Positions 27,366 to 36,317 of a stretch of DNA of 64,000 nt are shown in pieces. The notes under the pieces were generated by a model. That model worked only from the letters and a program-made list of their open reading frames with translations. It was not told where the DNA came from and searched no databases. Numbering within the stretch: the first letter of the stretch is position 1; the number at the start of each line of letters is the position of its first letter. The position numbers were made by a program, and so were the translations under genes. The stretch is from Virgibacillus aidingensis (GTDB lineage: Bacteria; Bacillota; Bacilli; Bacillales; Amphibacillaceae): contig NZ_WIXN01000019.1 of assembly GCF_010994035.1 (NCBI RefSeq), positions 1-64,000 on the forward strand. The letters run 5' to 3'.

Positions 27366-27400
27366 AGACCGCTTTCGGTGGGAGGCGGTCTTTGTTTTTT
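27366..27400 (+). terminator. Terminator of ureohydrolase gene
   Basis: AGACCGC at 27366-27372 pairs with GCGGTCT at 27385-27391, followed by TTGTTTTTT. Confidence 0.85.
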
Positions 27401-27456
27401 GGAAGTGCAGTTTAATGAGTCACAGGGATTTTTATTATTTCGGTGGAGTGCAGTAA

Positions 27457-27654
27457 ATGGAAAAAAAGCTTTTATTTTCCATTTGCGGTACCTTTTCCCG
27501 ATATTCCAGTTTCATTAAAAAATTACTTTTCGGTATTCTAAATTACGAGCAAATCCTGCTTACTGCTGCCGGCAATTTCATTGTTTTTGCTGTTGTATTC
27601 CTCATCAGCAGAATACTATTCACGAAGGATCAGTGGGTGATTGGCGCATGTTAG
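27457..27654 (+). CDS. Possible small membrane protein (65 aa)
   Basis: A short frame beginning MEKKLLFSICGTF and containing one strong hydrophobic segment (ILLTAAGNFIVFAVVFLI, about residues 34-55). GGTGGAG lies 9-10 nt upstream. The main support is positional: the ureohydrolase has its own terminator before it, yet a second strong plus-strand terminator lies 36 bp after this stop, so something between is transcribed. No family recognised. Confidence 0.4.
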   Translation: MEKKLLFSICGTFSRYSSFIKKLLFGILNYEQILLTAAGNFIVFAVVFLISRILFTKDQWVIGAC

Positions 27655-27690
27655 TTTTAAAATACTATATGCCTGACTTTTCCGGAGAAT

Positions 27691-27741
27691 AACCAGCATG
27701 AACCCTGAATTAATAAGGGTTTTGCTGGTTGTTCTTTTTTC
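27691..27741 (+). terminator. Strong intrinsic terminator
   Basis: AACCAGCA...AACCCT pairs with AGGGTT...TGCTGGTT, followed by GTTCTTTTTTC. Only the plus strand has the T-run. Confidence 0.85.
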
Positions 27742-27928
27742 ATTGGCAATTTAGTCCGGAGTTTTGCGGGTTACAGATTAGAAAGCGGGAAATGGTTGAA
27801 TCGGTAACTATATGACTGGGAATCCAACCTGATTATTTATCACGGGGGGATAAAAGGAAACAATAAAAAGGAAAATTGGTCATATACCACAAAGATCTGT
27901 ATGACTAATTAAATTCCCTATTATGGGG

Positions 27929-27957
27929 TTGCGTGAAACTATATGTATGTATATAAT
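27929..27957 (+). promoter_or_regulatory. Sigma-A promoter of the GntR-ABC operon
   Basis: TTGCGT at 27929-27934, 17-bp spacer, TATAAT at 27952-27957. The -10 lies inside the left arm of a large palindrome. The leader to the regulator start would be about 280 nt; no riboswitch structure was recognised in it. Confidence 0.7.
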
Positions 27958-27990
27958 GTGTATATAAGATATATACACATTATATACATA
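27946..27990. promoter_or_regulatory. Perfect palindrome with 20-bp arms, probable GntR operator
   Basis: Arms 27946-27965 and 27971-27990 are exact inverted copies around a 5-nt centre (AAGAT); the core reads GTGTATAT...ATATACAC. It covers the -10 and start site of the promoter at 27929. GntR proteins of the YtrA type bind such GT...AC palindromes in their own promoters, so autorepression is likely. Confidence 0.7.
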
Positions 27991-28243
27991 ATATACATAT
28001 GTACAGGAATCCTTGCAGCCGGGAAGGAATCAATGAATTCTTAATCGGACTAATTTTACCGTTGGGACAATGGTTTTTATAAAGCGTATTTTTGGGAATC
28101 CATACCGGTAATTAGTGAGCCTATAAAATATAATGATTTTTGCAGGTGTCGTTAAATTTGGGTTTATTAAGGAGCGGCTAGATATATATATTTCAACAAA
28201 TACCGGGGAGTAACATTGCTCTCCGATAAAAATGAGGGATAAG

Positions 28244-28615
28244 ATGCAAATAATTATTTCCAACAGTTCAAAGGAGCCGATTTATGAACAAATTACGAAG
28301 CAAATTAAATCCTCCATTTTAACAGGGAAACTGCAGGAGGGGATGTCTCTTCCTTCCATACGCCAGCTTGCAAAAGATCTGCAAATTAGTGTGATTACGA
28401 CGAAACGAGCCTATGAGGAATTGGAGAAGGCAGGCTTTATCTATTCCATTGTAGGAAAAGGTTCTTTTGTCGCAGAGCAAAATTTGGAAGTGATCAAAGA
28501 GAAAAAGCTTAAGGTAATTGAGGAGCAGCTGAGTGCAGTTATCACGAACAGCAGGGAAATAGGGCTGTCACTTAATGACCTGCAGGAGTTATTGAAGTTT
28601 TTATACGAGGAGTGA
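28244..28615 (+). CDS. GntR-family transcriptional regulator, YtrA subfamily
   Basis: A 123-residue repressor: winged helix (about 10-75; EPIYEQITKQIKSSILTGKLQEG and LPSIRQLAKDLQISVITTKRAYEELEKAGFI) and a short C-terminal helical region, the small-effector-domain layout of YtrA. ATG at 28244 is chosen because GAGGGA lies upstream of it and not of the ATG at 28232. It ends 5 bp before the ABC ATPase gene, forming one operon with the transporter it presumably controls. Confidence 0.9.
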   Translation: MQIIISNSSKEPIYEQITKQIKSSILTGKLQEGMSLPSIRQLAKDLQISVITTKRAYEELEKAGFIYSIVGKGSFVAEQNLEVIKEKKLKVIEEQLSAVITNSREIGLSLNDLQELLKFLYEE

Positions 28616-28620
28616 AATAA

Positions 28621-29487
28621 ATGGAGAATGTGGTTGAATTAAAAAATGTTACGAAAAAATTTAAAGATTTTTCCGTTGAAAATATTAATTTACAAGTAAA
28701 GCAGGGTTTTGTCACGGGATTTATCGGCGCAAATGGTGCAGGGAAGTCGACCACGATAAAAATGATGATGAATTTGTTAAAGCCGGATGCCGGCAAGGTT
28801 AATGTTTTCGGGTTGGACTACAGGACGCATGAGAAGGAGATTAAGGAGCGCATAGGTTTTGTATATGATGACAATGTATTTTATGAAGCGCTGAACTTAA
28901 AAGATATAAAGCGGATTATTGCGCCTGCCTACAAACGCTGGGACAATTCGTTATTTTATCAGTATGTGGAACGATTCGAATTACCGTTAAATAAAGCATT
29001 AAAGAAATTTTCAAAAGGAATGCAAATGAAAGCTTCATTAGCAATAGCACTGTCACATCATCCGGAACTGCTTATTATGGACGAACCAACATCGGGGCTG
29101 GATCCCATTTTCAGACGGGAACTGATGAATCTTCTACAGGAGATAATGATGGATGGAAAACTCACTGTTTTCTTTTCTACACATATTACGACTGATCTGG
29201 ACCGCATTGCGGATTATATCGTTTTCATACAGAAGGGAAAATTAGTATTTAATCAATCTATTGACGAGGTAGCTGAAAACTATGCCCTCGTTAAAGGTGG
29301 TATAGATCTGCTGGATACGGATACTGAAAAAGCTTTTGTTCATGTTCACCGTGCAGCAACAGGTTTTGAAGCATTAACGGATAATAGGAAAGCAGCGGAA
29401 AGTATATTTGGAGATTCGGTGATTATTGAACCAGCTTCTTTGGAAGATATTATGTATTATCTGAAAGGAGGAATATACCATGTTTAA
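28621..29487 (+). CDS. ABC transporter ATP-binding protein
   Basis: ATPase of 288 residues. Walker A is GANGAGKST (about residue 37), Walker B is ELLIMDEPTSGLD, and the switch His is in FSTHITTD. The signature motif is degenerate, FSKGMQMK in place of LSGGQ, as is common in YtrB/EcsA-type exporters linked to YtrA regulators. The C-terminal 70 residues form an accessory region. The gene overlaps the permease gene by 8 bp. Confidence 0.93.
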   Translation: MENVVELKNVTKKFKDFSVENINLQVKQGFVTGFIGANGAGKSTTIKMMMNLLKPDAGKVNVFGLDYRTHEKEIKERIGFVYDDNVFYEALNLKDIKRIIAPAYKRWDNSLFYQYVERFELPLNKALKKFSKGMQMKASLAIALSHHPELLIMDEPTSGLDPIFRRELMNLLQEIMMDGKLTVFFSTHITTDLDRIADYIVFIQKGKLVFNQSIDEVAENYALVKGGIDLLDTDTEKAFVHVHRAATGFEALTDNRKAAESIFGDSVIIEPASLEDIMYYLKGGIYHV

Positions 29488-30085
29488 TTTAATTAAACGT
29501 GATCTCATCATACATAAATGGCAGATATTGCTTATTGTTCCTTTTATCATATTATTTATTATTACGGCTTCGGATACATTTTTTGTATTTTTTATTGCCA
29601 GTATTTTTATTCCTTTTAATGCCCTTGCTGTCGACGAAAAGAAAGAGACAAATATATTATTGAATTCTCTGCCTTATACACGCAGGCAAATTATCGCATC
29701 CCGCTATCTTGGTGCTATTCTGTACATGTTTTTATCCATTGGGGTGGCAAGTATAGCGTTATTTGTGATGAATAGGCCATTTACGATGACCGATATTTTG
29801 ATAGGAAGCGGCACTTTCTTATTATTTTCTGCGATTACCTTCCCATTATTTTATATATTCAAATCAGGCTATATTTCAAGTATTGTTCTCATTAGCGGTC
29901 TGATTCTCCTGGCAATAGGGCCGCCTATTGTGTCGCTTTTTGCTGAACACTTTACAGTGATAACTGACTTTATTAATCAATTTACTGCCTCGGAATTATA
30001 TATTGGAGTTTCAGTGTTTATCATCATAATTTATACTGCTTCCTGGCTGATTACGAATACGATTTATCAGCGAAAAGCTTTCTAA
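29480..30085 (+). CDS. ABC-2 type transporter permease
   Basis: A 201-residue membrane protein with about six hydrophobic segments and the ABC-2 motif DEKKETNILLNSLPYTRRQIIASRYLGAI near residue 55, which contacts the ATPase. With the preceding gene it forms a small YtrA-controlled transporter; in Bacilli related systems respond to cell-envelope stress or antibiotics. No substrate can be named. Confidence 0.87.
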   Translation: MFNLIKRDLIIHKWQILLIVPFIILFIITASDTFFVFFIASIFIPFNALAVDEKKETNILLNSLPYTRRQIIASRYLGAILYMFLSIGVASIALFVMNRPFTMTDILIGSGTFLLFSAITFPLFYIFKSGYISSIVLISGLILLAIGPPIVSLFAEHFTVITDFINQFTASELYIGVSVFIIIIYTASWLITNTIYQRKAF

Positions 30086-30156
30086 GTAAATTTTCAGCCG
30101 AAAAATATGCAGTTTAACCGGTTCAATCCCAGAATAGAAAAGGAGGAGCAAAGACG

Positions 30157-31020
30157 TTGAAAAAAACGTTTTCTATATTACTTGGCGGCTGGGCGGCAGT
30201 GACTGTTGGATTATTTTTGGCTGTAGTTGCCGGCAATGTTGCTGAAGCCCAGTTTTCCATTACAAGAAATGACAGGTTAATCATTCAGGCAGTCGTGATG
30301 AGTATGATCGTTGTCCCCGCTGTTTTATATTTATATAAGCAATTGTACAGGAGAATAGGACAGGTTGAGACTCCATCCTATTCCATTAAAAAAGCGCCTC
30401 ATTTTTTTACCGGCTTCCTTTTCGCCACCGGTTTGGCAATCATTGGTTTGATCGTTGCCAGTGGCCTTGACTTGATTGAGGTAGACCAATGGCATGCGCC
30501 GGATTATTGGATCGGCGCCCTGTTTCTTAATATGCTTATTGCATTTTTTTATGAAGCTTTACCGGAGGAACTTGCTTTGCGCGGTTTGATTTTTGATGTA
30601 TTACGGAACCGCTTTGCAGTTTGGCTATCCGTGATTATCCAAACTTTTATTTTTGTAACAGTTTCTGTTGGTGTCTCCCTTCTGCAAGCGGTGTTTGGAA
30701 TGACAGCTATTGACATAACGATGCTTCCGCAGTTGATGCTCCTGTTTGTTTTCGGGATTGCCTTGGCGTTAATTCGTATTTATACTGGAAGTCTGTGGGC
30801 GGCAATTGGTTTTCACCTGGGATATCTGGCAATGGCGCGATTTTTAATTCTGCCTGCCGGATATGGAGCACCACCGATTGTTACTTTTCAGGAAACAATG
30901 TACGGTTTGGGTTCTCTGTTAATCATTGCTGTTATTATGTTTGGCTCCATTATAATATTGTTATTTTTACTTGTTATAAAAAGGACTCAAAAGAACTGGC
31001 AAGCACATAAACAAATATGA
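30157..31020 (+). CDS. CPBP-family intramembrane metalloprotease
   Basis: A 287-residue polytopic protein with eight or so membrane segments. The Abi/CPBP motifs are present: EALPEELALRGLIF (the EExxxR motif, about residue 135) and IGFHLGYLAMA (the third-motif His, about residue 222). Family members process prenylated or bacteriocin-like substrates or give self-immunity. TTG start with AAGGAGGAG upstream. It follows the permease by 72 bp in the same direction and is probably in the operon. Confidence 0.85.
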   Translation: MKKTFSILLGGWAAVTVGLFLAVVAGNVAEAQFSITRNDRLIIQAVVMSMIVVPAVLYLYKQLYRRIGQVETPSYSIKKAPHFFTGFLFATGLAIIGLIVASGLDLIEVDQWHAPDYWIGALFLNMLIAFFYEALPEELALRGLIFDVLRNRFAVWLSVIIQTFIFVTVSVGVSLLQAVFGMTAIDITMLPQLMLLFVFGIALALIRIYTGSLWAAIGFHLGYLAMARFLILPAGYGAPPIVTFQETMYGLGSLLIIAVIMFGSIIILLFLLVIKRTQKNWQAHKQI

Positions 31021-31359
31021 TAAGATTGCAGTAATTCATGGCAAAAGCAACTTTCATACAATACAGCCATCCAGGTTGTTTAAAACTGTTGTCCTATTGA
31101 TCACAGTTACGACATTTTCCGAAAAAGTGGATAAGCATAGTCGGTTAATGTAACATATAAGAGAATTATGAATATAAATTCGGGATAATATCAAATCAGT
31201 CCGAAAAACCCCTCCCGCATCGCGATTACAGAAAGACAGCCATAGAGACAAAATACCTACACACCGGATTTAAAGATCGTTCTTTATGCACTTGTAGGAA
31301 AATTTTACAGATGTTAGGATAGCATTGTTGAAATTAAAAACAGCGAGGGAGGGAACAGA
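31021..31359. other. Intergenic region, nothing recognised
   Basis: About 340 bp of mixed sequence with no frame, repeat or strong hairpin that I can support. Confidence 0.4.
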
Positions 31360-31608
31360 TTGACCAAACAAATGCTGGAAGATCTGTTACATGCTATTAC
31401 AGACCTGTTGGATGAACTGGATGAAATAAAGACAAACAGTCATCAAATTAAAGATCTTTACTCTGATCTGGAAACGCAAGCAAATGATATTGAATTAAAT
31501 ATAAATGGGCTGGAAAAAAACCTCAAAGAATTGGACGATAAATTAGCATTGATAGCAGAAGGCAAGGAACGAAAATCAAATAGCTTCATTGCACAAGACA
31601 TAATTTAA
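31360..31608 (+). CDS. Small coiled-coil protein, unknown function
   Basis: An 82-residue, strongly acidic, all-helical protein with heptad-like leucine/isoleucine spacing (LHAITDLLDELDEI, DIELNINGLEKNLKELDDKLALI). TTG start with GAGGGAGGGA upstream and a terminator hairpin immediately after the stop (31610-31640) support expression. No family recognised. Confidence 0.6.
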   Translation: MTKQMLEDLLHAITDLLDELDEIKTNSHQIKDLYSDLETQANDIELNINGLEKNLKELDDKLALIAEGKERKSNSFIAQDII

Positions 31609-31609
31609 G

Positions 31610-31640
31610 AATGAGCATGCAGAAGCAGGCTTATTTTTTT
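31610..31640 (+). terminator. Terminator of the coiled-coil gene
   Basis: A short stem TGAGC/GCTTA, extended by TG/CA, is followed by a run of eight T. Confidence 0.6.
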
Positions 31641-31814
31641 TGCCTGAGAATTCATGCCATCAGCGTGCCTGATTTAAAAGCGGAACCAAAAACACTGACA
31701 CACTTCCATGTTAAATCCGTGACCAATGTTGGTATACAGGAAGATGGCACATGTGGAGTGTGTCCTGGATTCCCGGCTTCCCGGCTTCTCCTATAATAAA
31801 AATATCTGAGGAAG

Positions 31815-31845
31815 TTGACCTGTACCCTTACTGCTTTGGTATACT
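31815..31845 (+). promoter_or_regulatory. Probable promoter of the EamA transporter gene
   Basis: TTGACC at 31815-31820 and an extended -10 TGGTATACT ending at 31845, with a 19-bp spacer. Confidence 0.45.
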
Positions 31846-31866
31846 TTGTGCAGGAGGCTGTGCGAA

Positions 31867-32820
31867 ATGGTGAATAAATTAAACGATTTATTGAACGCCC
31901 TGCAAAAAAATAGAATATTGATATGGCTGCTTATTATTTTAATAACGTTAATCTGGGGCTACGCATGGGTACTGATGAAGGCGTCCTTAAATTATATGGG
32001 ACCTTTTACATTTTCGGCATTTCGATTCACTATAGGGGCAATTACATTGCTGCTTGTAATCTGGTTATTAAAAACAGGTTTTCCTCCAAGAAAATACATA
32101 AAACATATTGTTATAATTGGTTTATTACAAACGTCGGCTGTTTTTCTGCTCGTAATGTACGGGCTTTTATTCGTAGGTGCAGGAAAGTCTTCCGTTATAT
32201 TATATTCCATGCCGCTATTCAGCAGTCTGCTTGCCCTAAAGTTCCTCGGCGAGAAAATAAATACAGCAAAAATGATCGGGCTACTTATGGGACTTGCTGG
32301 TTTAGTAACCATTCTGGGCTGGGATATATTCATTGGCCAGCCCCGGGAAGCAATTTATGGGCAGCTGTTAATTGTTTTGGCTGCCATTGCCTGGTCCATA
32401 TCAAATGTATATTACCGGCTGAAAGTACAACATTTGCAGCAGCTTCAAGTGTCCGCGCTGCAAATGACTTTTGGCGCGCTGGGTATTATAGCTGCAGCAG
32501 TATTGATGGAATGGAATAATCCGGTTGTTTTAAACACAGAAAGTATATATTATGTCCTATTTACCGGAGTGCTTGCCTCCGCATTATGTTTTACAGCGTG
32601 GTTTGTTATTATTAGTTTAATAGATATGGTAACAGCAACAATATCAACACTGCTGGTTCCAATATTTGGTCTGTTTTTCAGCAGCCTGATATTAAATGAG
32701 GAACTGACCCCTGGCGTGATTGCCGGTTCTGCACTAATCATTTCCGGTATCATGATTGCCCAGATTAAAAAAAGAAAGCATTCCAGCCGGGATCAAGAAG
32801 ATCAGGCCACAGTAAAATAG
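31867..32820 (+). CDS. EamA/DMT-superfamily transporter
   Basis: A 317-residue inner-membrane protein with ten helices in two EamA repeats: repeat one includes LIWGYAWVLMKASLNYMGPF, repeat two LAAIAWSISNVYYRLKV. Members export amino acids or other metabolites or import nucleobases; the substrate is unknown. ATG at 31867 with GGAGG 9 nt upstream; a TTG at 31846 in the same frame has none. Confidence 0.88.
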   Translation: MVNKLNDLLNALQKNRILIWLLIILITLIWGYAWVLMKASLNYMGPFTFSAFRFTIGAITLLLVIWLLKTGFPPRKYIKHIVIIGLLQTSAVFLLVMYGLLFVGAGKSSVILYSMPLFSSLLALKFLGEKINTAKMIGLLMGLAGLVTILGWDIFIGQPREAIYGQLLIVLAAIAWSISNVYYRLKVQHLQQLQVSALQMTFGALGIIAAAVLMEWNNPVVLNTESIYYVLFTGVLASALCFTAWFVIISLIDMVTATISTLLVPIFGLFFSSLILNEELTPGVIAGSALIISGIMIAQIKKRKHSSRDQEDQATVK

Positions 32821-33121
32821 GGTATACATCAGCCAGCATATAACTAATATGTAAGAAATACCGATAGATTCATTACAAACTTCATATTTTCCGGCATAAA
32901 ATAGAATATACAAGCATCTAAATAGCTTGTGTATGACTATATAGGAAAATCAGCCCATTAATTTTTAAATGATATACAAATAATTGCAGATACACACCAT
33001 GGCAGAACAAATATTCCTGTTTTGGCGTATTTTTACCTTTTCACAAGTCATACTATGAATAAGCATGTGCTTACCGGGAATTTCTGCAGACCCCGATGAT
33101 GAAAAAGGGGGGTGGTGCTGC
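32821..33121. other. Intergenic region before the toxin gene
   Basis: About 300 bp of AT-rich DNA; no gene seen. The promoter and ribosome site (AAAGGGGGGTGG) of the small toxin lie at the right end. Confidence 0.4.
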
Positions 33122-33217
33122 ATGAGTGTCTACGAAGTGTTCATGGTAATGTTTGCATTCGGTACGTTTATTGTTACGCTCCTGACACTCGTAATCCGCT
33201 TGATCAACAAAAAATAG
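33122..33217 (+). CDS. Holin-like type I toxin (TxpA/BsrG-like)
   Basis: A 31-residue peptide, MSVYEVFMVMFAFG... ending LIRLINKK: an N-terminal amphipathic start, one membrane span and a basic tail. This is the layout of the putative holin-like toxins found in Firmicutes as type I toxin-antitoxin pairs, in which the toxin inserts into the membrane and an antisense RNA overlapping its 3' end blocks it. A very strong GGGGGGTGG site precedes the ATG, and a terminator overlaps the stop codon, as usual in these units. The antitoxin RNA would be on the minus strand from the right but was not located with certainty. Confidence 0.75.
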   Translation: MSVYEVFMVMFAFGTFIVTLLTLVIRLINKK

Positions 33218-33241
33218 ACCTCATTGTAAGAGGCCTATTTT
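33211..33241 (+). terminator. Terminator overlapping the toxin stop codon
   Basis: AAAATAG-CCTC pairs with GAGG-CTATTTT across a 7-nt loop. It is near-symmetric, so it could also end a minus-strand antitoxin transcript. Confidence 0.7.
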
Positions 33242-33276
33242 CCGGATAGCTGAACCCAGGTAACAGCATATCGATT

Positions 33277-33304
33277 GACCGCAGTGACAGCTGTGGTCTT
33301 TTTT
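33277..33304 (+). terminator. Second terminator downstream of the toxin
   Basis: GACCGCAG pairs with CTGTGGTC (one G-U), followed by TTTTTT. Confidence 0.6.
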
Positions 33305-34651
33305 GCAGGCAGGAAAGCATAAAACTGTCTTACCTGCATAAAAGCAAGGCTTCCGCCATTAAAACTGCACTACTAAGCATAAGGGCTTCTAAGAAAACAA
33401 TATATGTTTTCAGGAACCCCTTTAGCGGCAAGCCAAGTTTAATCATAGTATATGCAACCATCTGCCTAGTGTATACTGTAAAACAAATAAATGACAAAGG
33501 AAAATAAATAACAAAAAAGTTCATAAAATAGACATAAATTTGGATATAAATGTAAATAACTCTTAAGGGTTCGTTTTTCAGACAGGATCTATGGAATTTC
33601 GACAAAATAAGCTATAGAACTGAAGAAGAAAATTGTGTTTCGACATAGTTTGCAAACTCTGCTGTATTTGACTGATATGAGATAATAGCCATATAGTCCT
33701 AGTTAAAAAGTAGGCCGATCACATACATTTATAACTTCTTAAGCTGTGTCTGCTTTGTACATAAAAGAGGAGGAAGGTATAGAATTCACATTGAAATCTC
33801 TTTAGTAAACAAGCAGAACTTAGTGTGTGAAAGGTGGGGTAACAATAAGTACCAATGGGGGGTTACATAACGAAAATAAGAGGAACAGCAATCAAGTAAA
33901 GCCATTTCAGGATGGAGTATTTAAGGAATGTAATTTGATGCAGCATATACATTCAAAAATGATATCCCATCAAGTAATGTGGCTAAAGGAAAATATTGTG
34001 AACAAACAAAATGAAGATGAAAGCACTTGAATTAATCCAATGGGGCTGGAAGAAAAGTATTTTTATCAAGGTAAAATTCAAACAATAATAATTAGCGCCT
34101 ATAACCCGCTCCGGAAATATACTTCGCTTTCACCATCGGCACAAGTGCGACATCCGATCAAACTCCCTTTGATTTTCCCGGTGTCTGCTTTGCCGCGGGG
34201 GAGTGGTGAGCTTGGGCTGACGCCTTGGTGCTGGACCCAAAAGTTAGAGTAAAAATCTGACTTTTGGGGGTCACTACGCCTGTGGGTTTCACCGATCTTC
34301 TGCTTCCCGCAACTCTTTCCGGCGGGGCGAGCATTTAGCGCAGTCCCAGGAGTCTACGTATATTTCCTCCGCTAAATTAGTCATTTTACGTATATAGAAT
34401 AAATTACTTTAAATATGTCCCACCCTCTCATTGGATGCAGCATATTATTATCCCTCATATTCCCTCTTGAGTGAAGAATTCCACTCCACTATAAAAGCTT
34501 GCTAAACTGATTGCAGTGCATGTTGTATCATTTTGTAGCGTCCGTTCTCCATAAAGAACCAAGCCTTCCTCCTTTATTTCTGTACACTTTCTTTTTCTCC
34601 ATAAATTATTATGCTATATTCGTATATAGGTGAAAAGAAAGGAATTGTTGT
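33305..34651. other. 1.3-kb region without a convincing gene
   Basis: A GTG-started frame of 67 codons at 33827-34030 has a fair upstream AAGGTGGGG-like region but unremarkable content. The minus-strand frame at 33330-33605 starts without a ribosome site. The right half is occupied by the GC-rich repeat element at 34113-34367. Otherwise nothing recognised. Confidence 0.35.
34113..34367. repeat. GC-rich intergenic repeat element with short inverted ends
   Basis: GGAAATATAC at 34113-34122 is inverted as GTATATTTCC at 34358-34367. Between them is a GC-rich, structured stretch unlike its AT-rich surroundings. Phrases such as CCCGCAACTCTTTCCGGCGGGG and CCCAGGAGTCTACGTATATTTC resemble dispersed non-coding repeats that I associate with Bacillaceae genomes (from memory, not searched). 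No ORF inside is credible. Confidence 0.5.
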
Positions 34652-35854
34652 ATGAACTTACAGGAGCAACAGACAAACCAGCTGCACCGAATTTTATTAA
34701 TTGCCGGAATCGTTATAGCTGCAATAAATTTACGACCAGCCATTACTTCCGTTGGACCGCTGATTGGTACGATTCGTGATGATATAGGATTGTCGAACTG
34801 GAGTGCAGGGATATTAACAAGCCTTCCGCTTATTGCATTTGCTGTACTGTCTCCCATTGTCCCGAAACTGGGTAATCGCTATACAAATAACATTATCATG
34901 CTTGCCGGATTAATTATTTTATTCATCGGAATTAGCATCAGATCTTTATCATTTGTTTTTTTCCTGTTCCTCGGCACCTTATTTGCAGGTTTGGGGATAG
35001 CCATATGCAATGTGCTGCTGCCCGCGGTTATTAAAGATAAATTCCCGGCAAAGGTTGGATTGATGACGAGTATTTATTCCACCACAATGGGGATATTTGC
35101 TGCAACTGCCTCCGGAGTAAGTGTGCCAATTGCATCCGGGCTAGGATTCGGCTGGCAGATTGCCCTGATTGTTTGGGCCATTCCCGCAGTAATTGGAATT
35201 ATTATCTGGCTTTACCTTGTGAAAAAGCCGGAGCCGCATGAAAAAAAAGAAATGAAATTTATTACCAATAATGATAACCGTATGTGGAAATCTTCTTTAG
35301 CCTGGCAGGTAGCAGCCTTTATGGGCTTGCAGTCATTTCTATTTTACGTAACGATATCCTGGCTGCCGGAAATTTTGCATCATTACGGTTTAACTCTGAC
35401 GGCTGCAGGCTGGATGCTGTCTTTTACCCAATTTGTCGGTCTTCCTGCAAGCTTTATTGTCCCTGTACTGGCAGGAAAGTTTTCCACTCAACGTCCAATC
35501 GTTATTACACTTGGCATATTTTCCGTTTTAGGTTATGGCGGCTTGCTGGTAGGACAATCTATGGTTGTGATGGTTATCAGTACTATACTGATTGGTTTAT
35601 CGCTCAGTGGTTCATTTGCGCTGGCACTGACCTTTCTGGGACTCCGTGCCCGTAATGCCAGACACGCTTCCGAACTCTCCGGCATGGCGCAGTCTCTCGG
35701 TTATGTACTCGCTGCGACAGGACCCATGTTTATCGGTTATTTATTTGATTTAACCGCAGCATGGACGGTGCCGCTCCTTACGATGATGATAGTGACTGCG
35801 CTTGTAACCCTGTTTGGTTGGGGTGCCGGCCGGAATAAGTTTGTACTTGAGTAA
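34652..35854 (+). CDS. MFS transporter, CynX/NimT family
   Basis: A 400-residue 12-helix transporter. The opening INLRPAITSVGPLIGTIRDDIGLSNWSAGILTSLPLIAFAVLSP is the hallmark of the cyanate/nitroimidazole (CynX/YycB) subfamily, with PKLGNRYTNN as the loop 2-3 motif. AAAGGAATTG precedes the ATG. Direction and substrate are unknown. Confidence 0.9.
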   Translation: MNLQEQQTNQLHRILLIAGIVIAAINLRPAITSVGPLIGTIRDDIGLSNWSAGILTSLPLIAFAVLSPIVPKLGNRYTNNIIMLAGLIILFIGISIRSLSFVFFLFLGTLFAGLGIAICNVLLPAVIKDKFPAKVGLMTSIYSTTMGIFAATASGVSVPIASGLGFGWQIALIVWAIPAVIGIIIWLYLVKKPEPHEKKEMKFITNNDNRMWKSSLAWQVAAFMGLQSFLFYVTISWLPEILHHYGLTLTAAGWMLSFTQFVGLPASFIVPVLAGKFSTQRPIVITLGIFSVLGYGGLLVGQSMVVMVISTILIGLSLSGSFALALTFLGLRARNARHASELSGMAQSLGYVLAATGPMFIGYLFDLTAAWTVPLLTMMIVTALVTLFGWGAGRNKFVLE

Positions 35855-36028
35855 CTTGGCAAGTTGTTTACACGTTATACTGCCAGGAGCTGTTTGTCAT
35901 TTACGACTGCTGTATTATAATAGGAGGGTGAAGACTGGTATGGTTTGATTATTGGAACCTTAATCCTCCTATTTGCTTCTCTGCCCTGAGGTTCATACAG
36001 CATTAGACTAAATTTAAAGGAGATCAAG

Positions 36029-36226
36029 ATGTCAGACATTGCAAAAAGACTGATTACAGAAGCAGCCGGATGGGTGTTAACTGCCATTGGCGCGTATTTT
36101 GTATACGAGGATACTGCCAATATTATTGCCTATATTATTTTGGGAATTGGGATTTTACTCGTTCTAACCAACTTTCCATTTACCGGCTATTCAAAAAGAA
36201 ATAAGTCCCAAAAAAATGACGGATAA
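36029..36226 (+). CDS. Small membrane protein, unknown function
   Basis: A 65-residue protein with two hydrophobic segments (AAGWVLTAIGAYFVY and NIIAYIILGIGILLVLTNF) and a basic Lys/Asn-rich tail. A good AAAGGAGATC site 5-6 nt before the ATG supports it. A strong hairpin, AATAGGAGG...CCTCCTATT (35920-35971), lies upstream. No family recognised. Confidence 0.7.
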   Translation: MSDIAKRLITEAAGWVLTAIGAYFVYEDTANIIAYIILGIGILLVLTNFPFTGYSKRNKSQKNDG

Positions 36227-36253
36227 ATAAACAAAAATTTAAGAAAAAACCCA

Positions 36254-36282
36254 TTGCCCGGAAGTCCGAAATATATTAAAAT
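36254..36282 (+). promoter_or_regulatory. Probable promoter of the second MFS gene
   Basis: TTGCCC at 36254-36259, 17-bp spacer, TAAAAT at 36277-36282. It implies transcription from about 36289. Confidence 0.45.
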
Positions 36283-36317
36283 AACGTAGATAATATATGG
36301 ATTGTGAGATGATGGGG

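Noticed and set aside
33330-33605. 91-codon minus-strand ORF near the toxin
   Set aside because: Hydrophobic but lacks a ribosome site; overlaps the expected antitoxin RNA region and is more likely non-coding.
34040-34252. 70-codon ORF in the GC-rich repeat
   Set aside because: Coding potential is not credible; the sequence is explained as a structured non-coding repeat.
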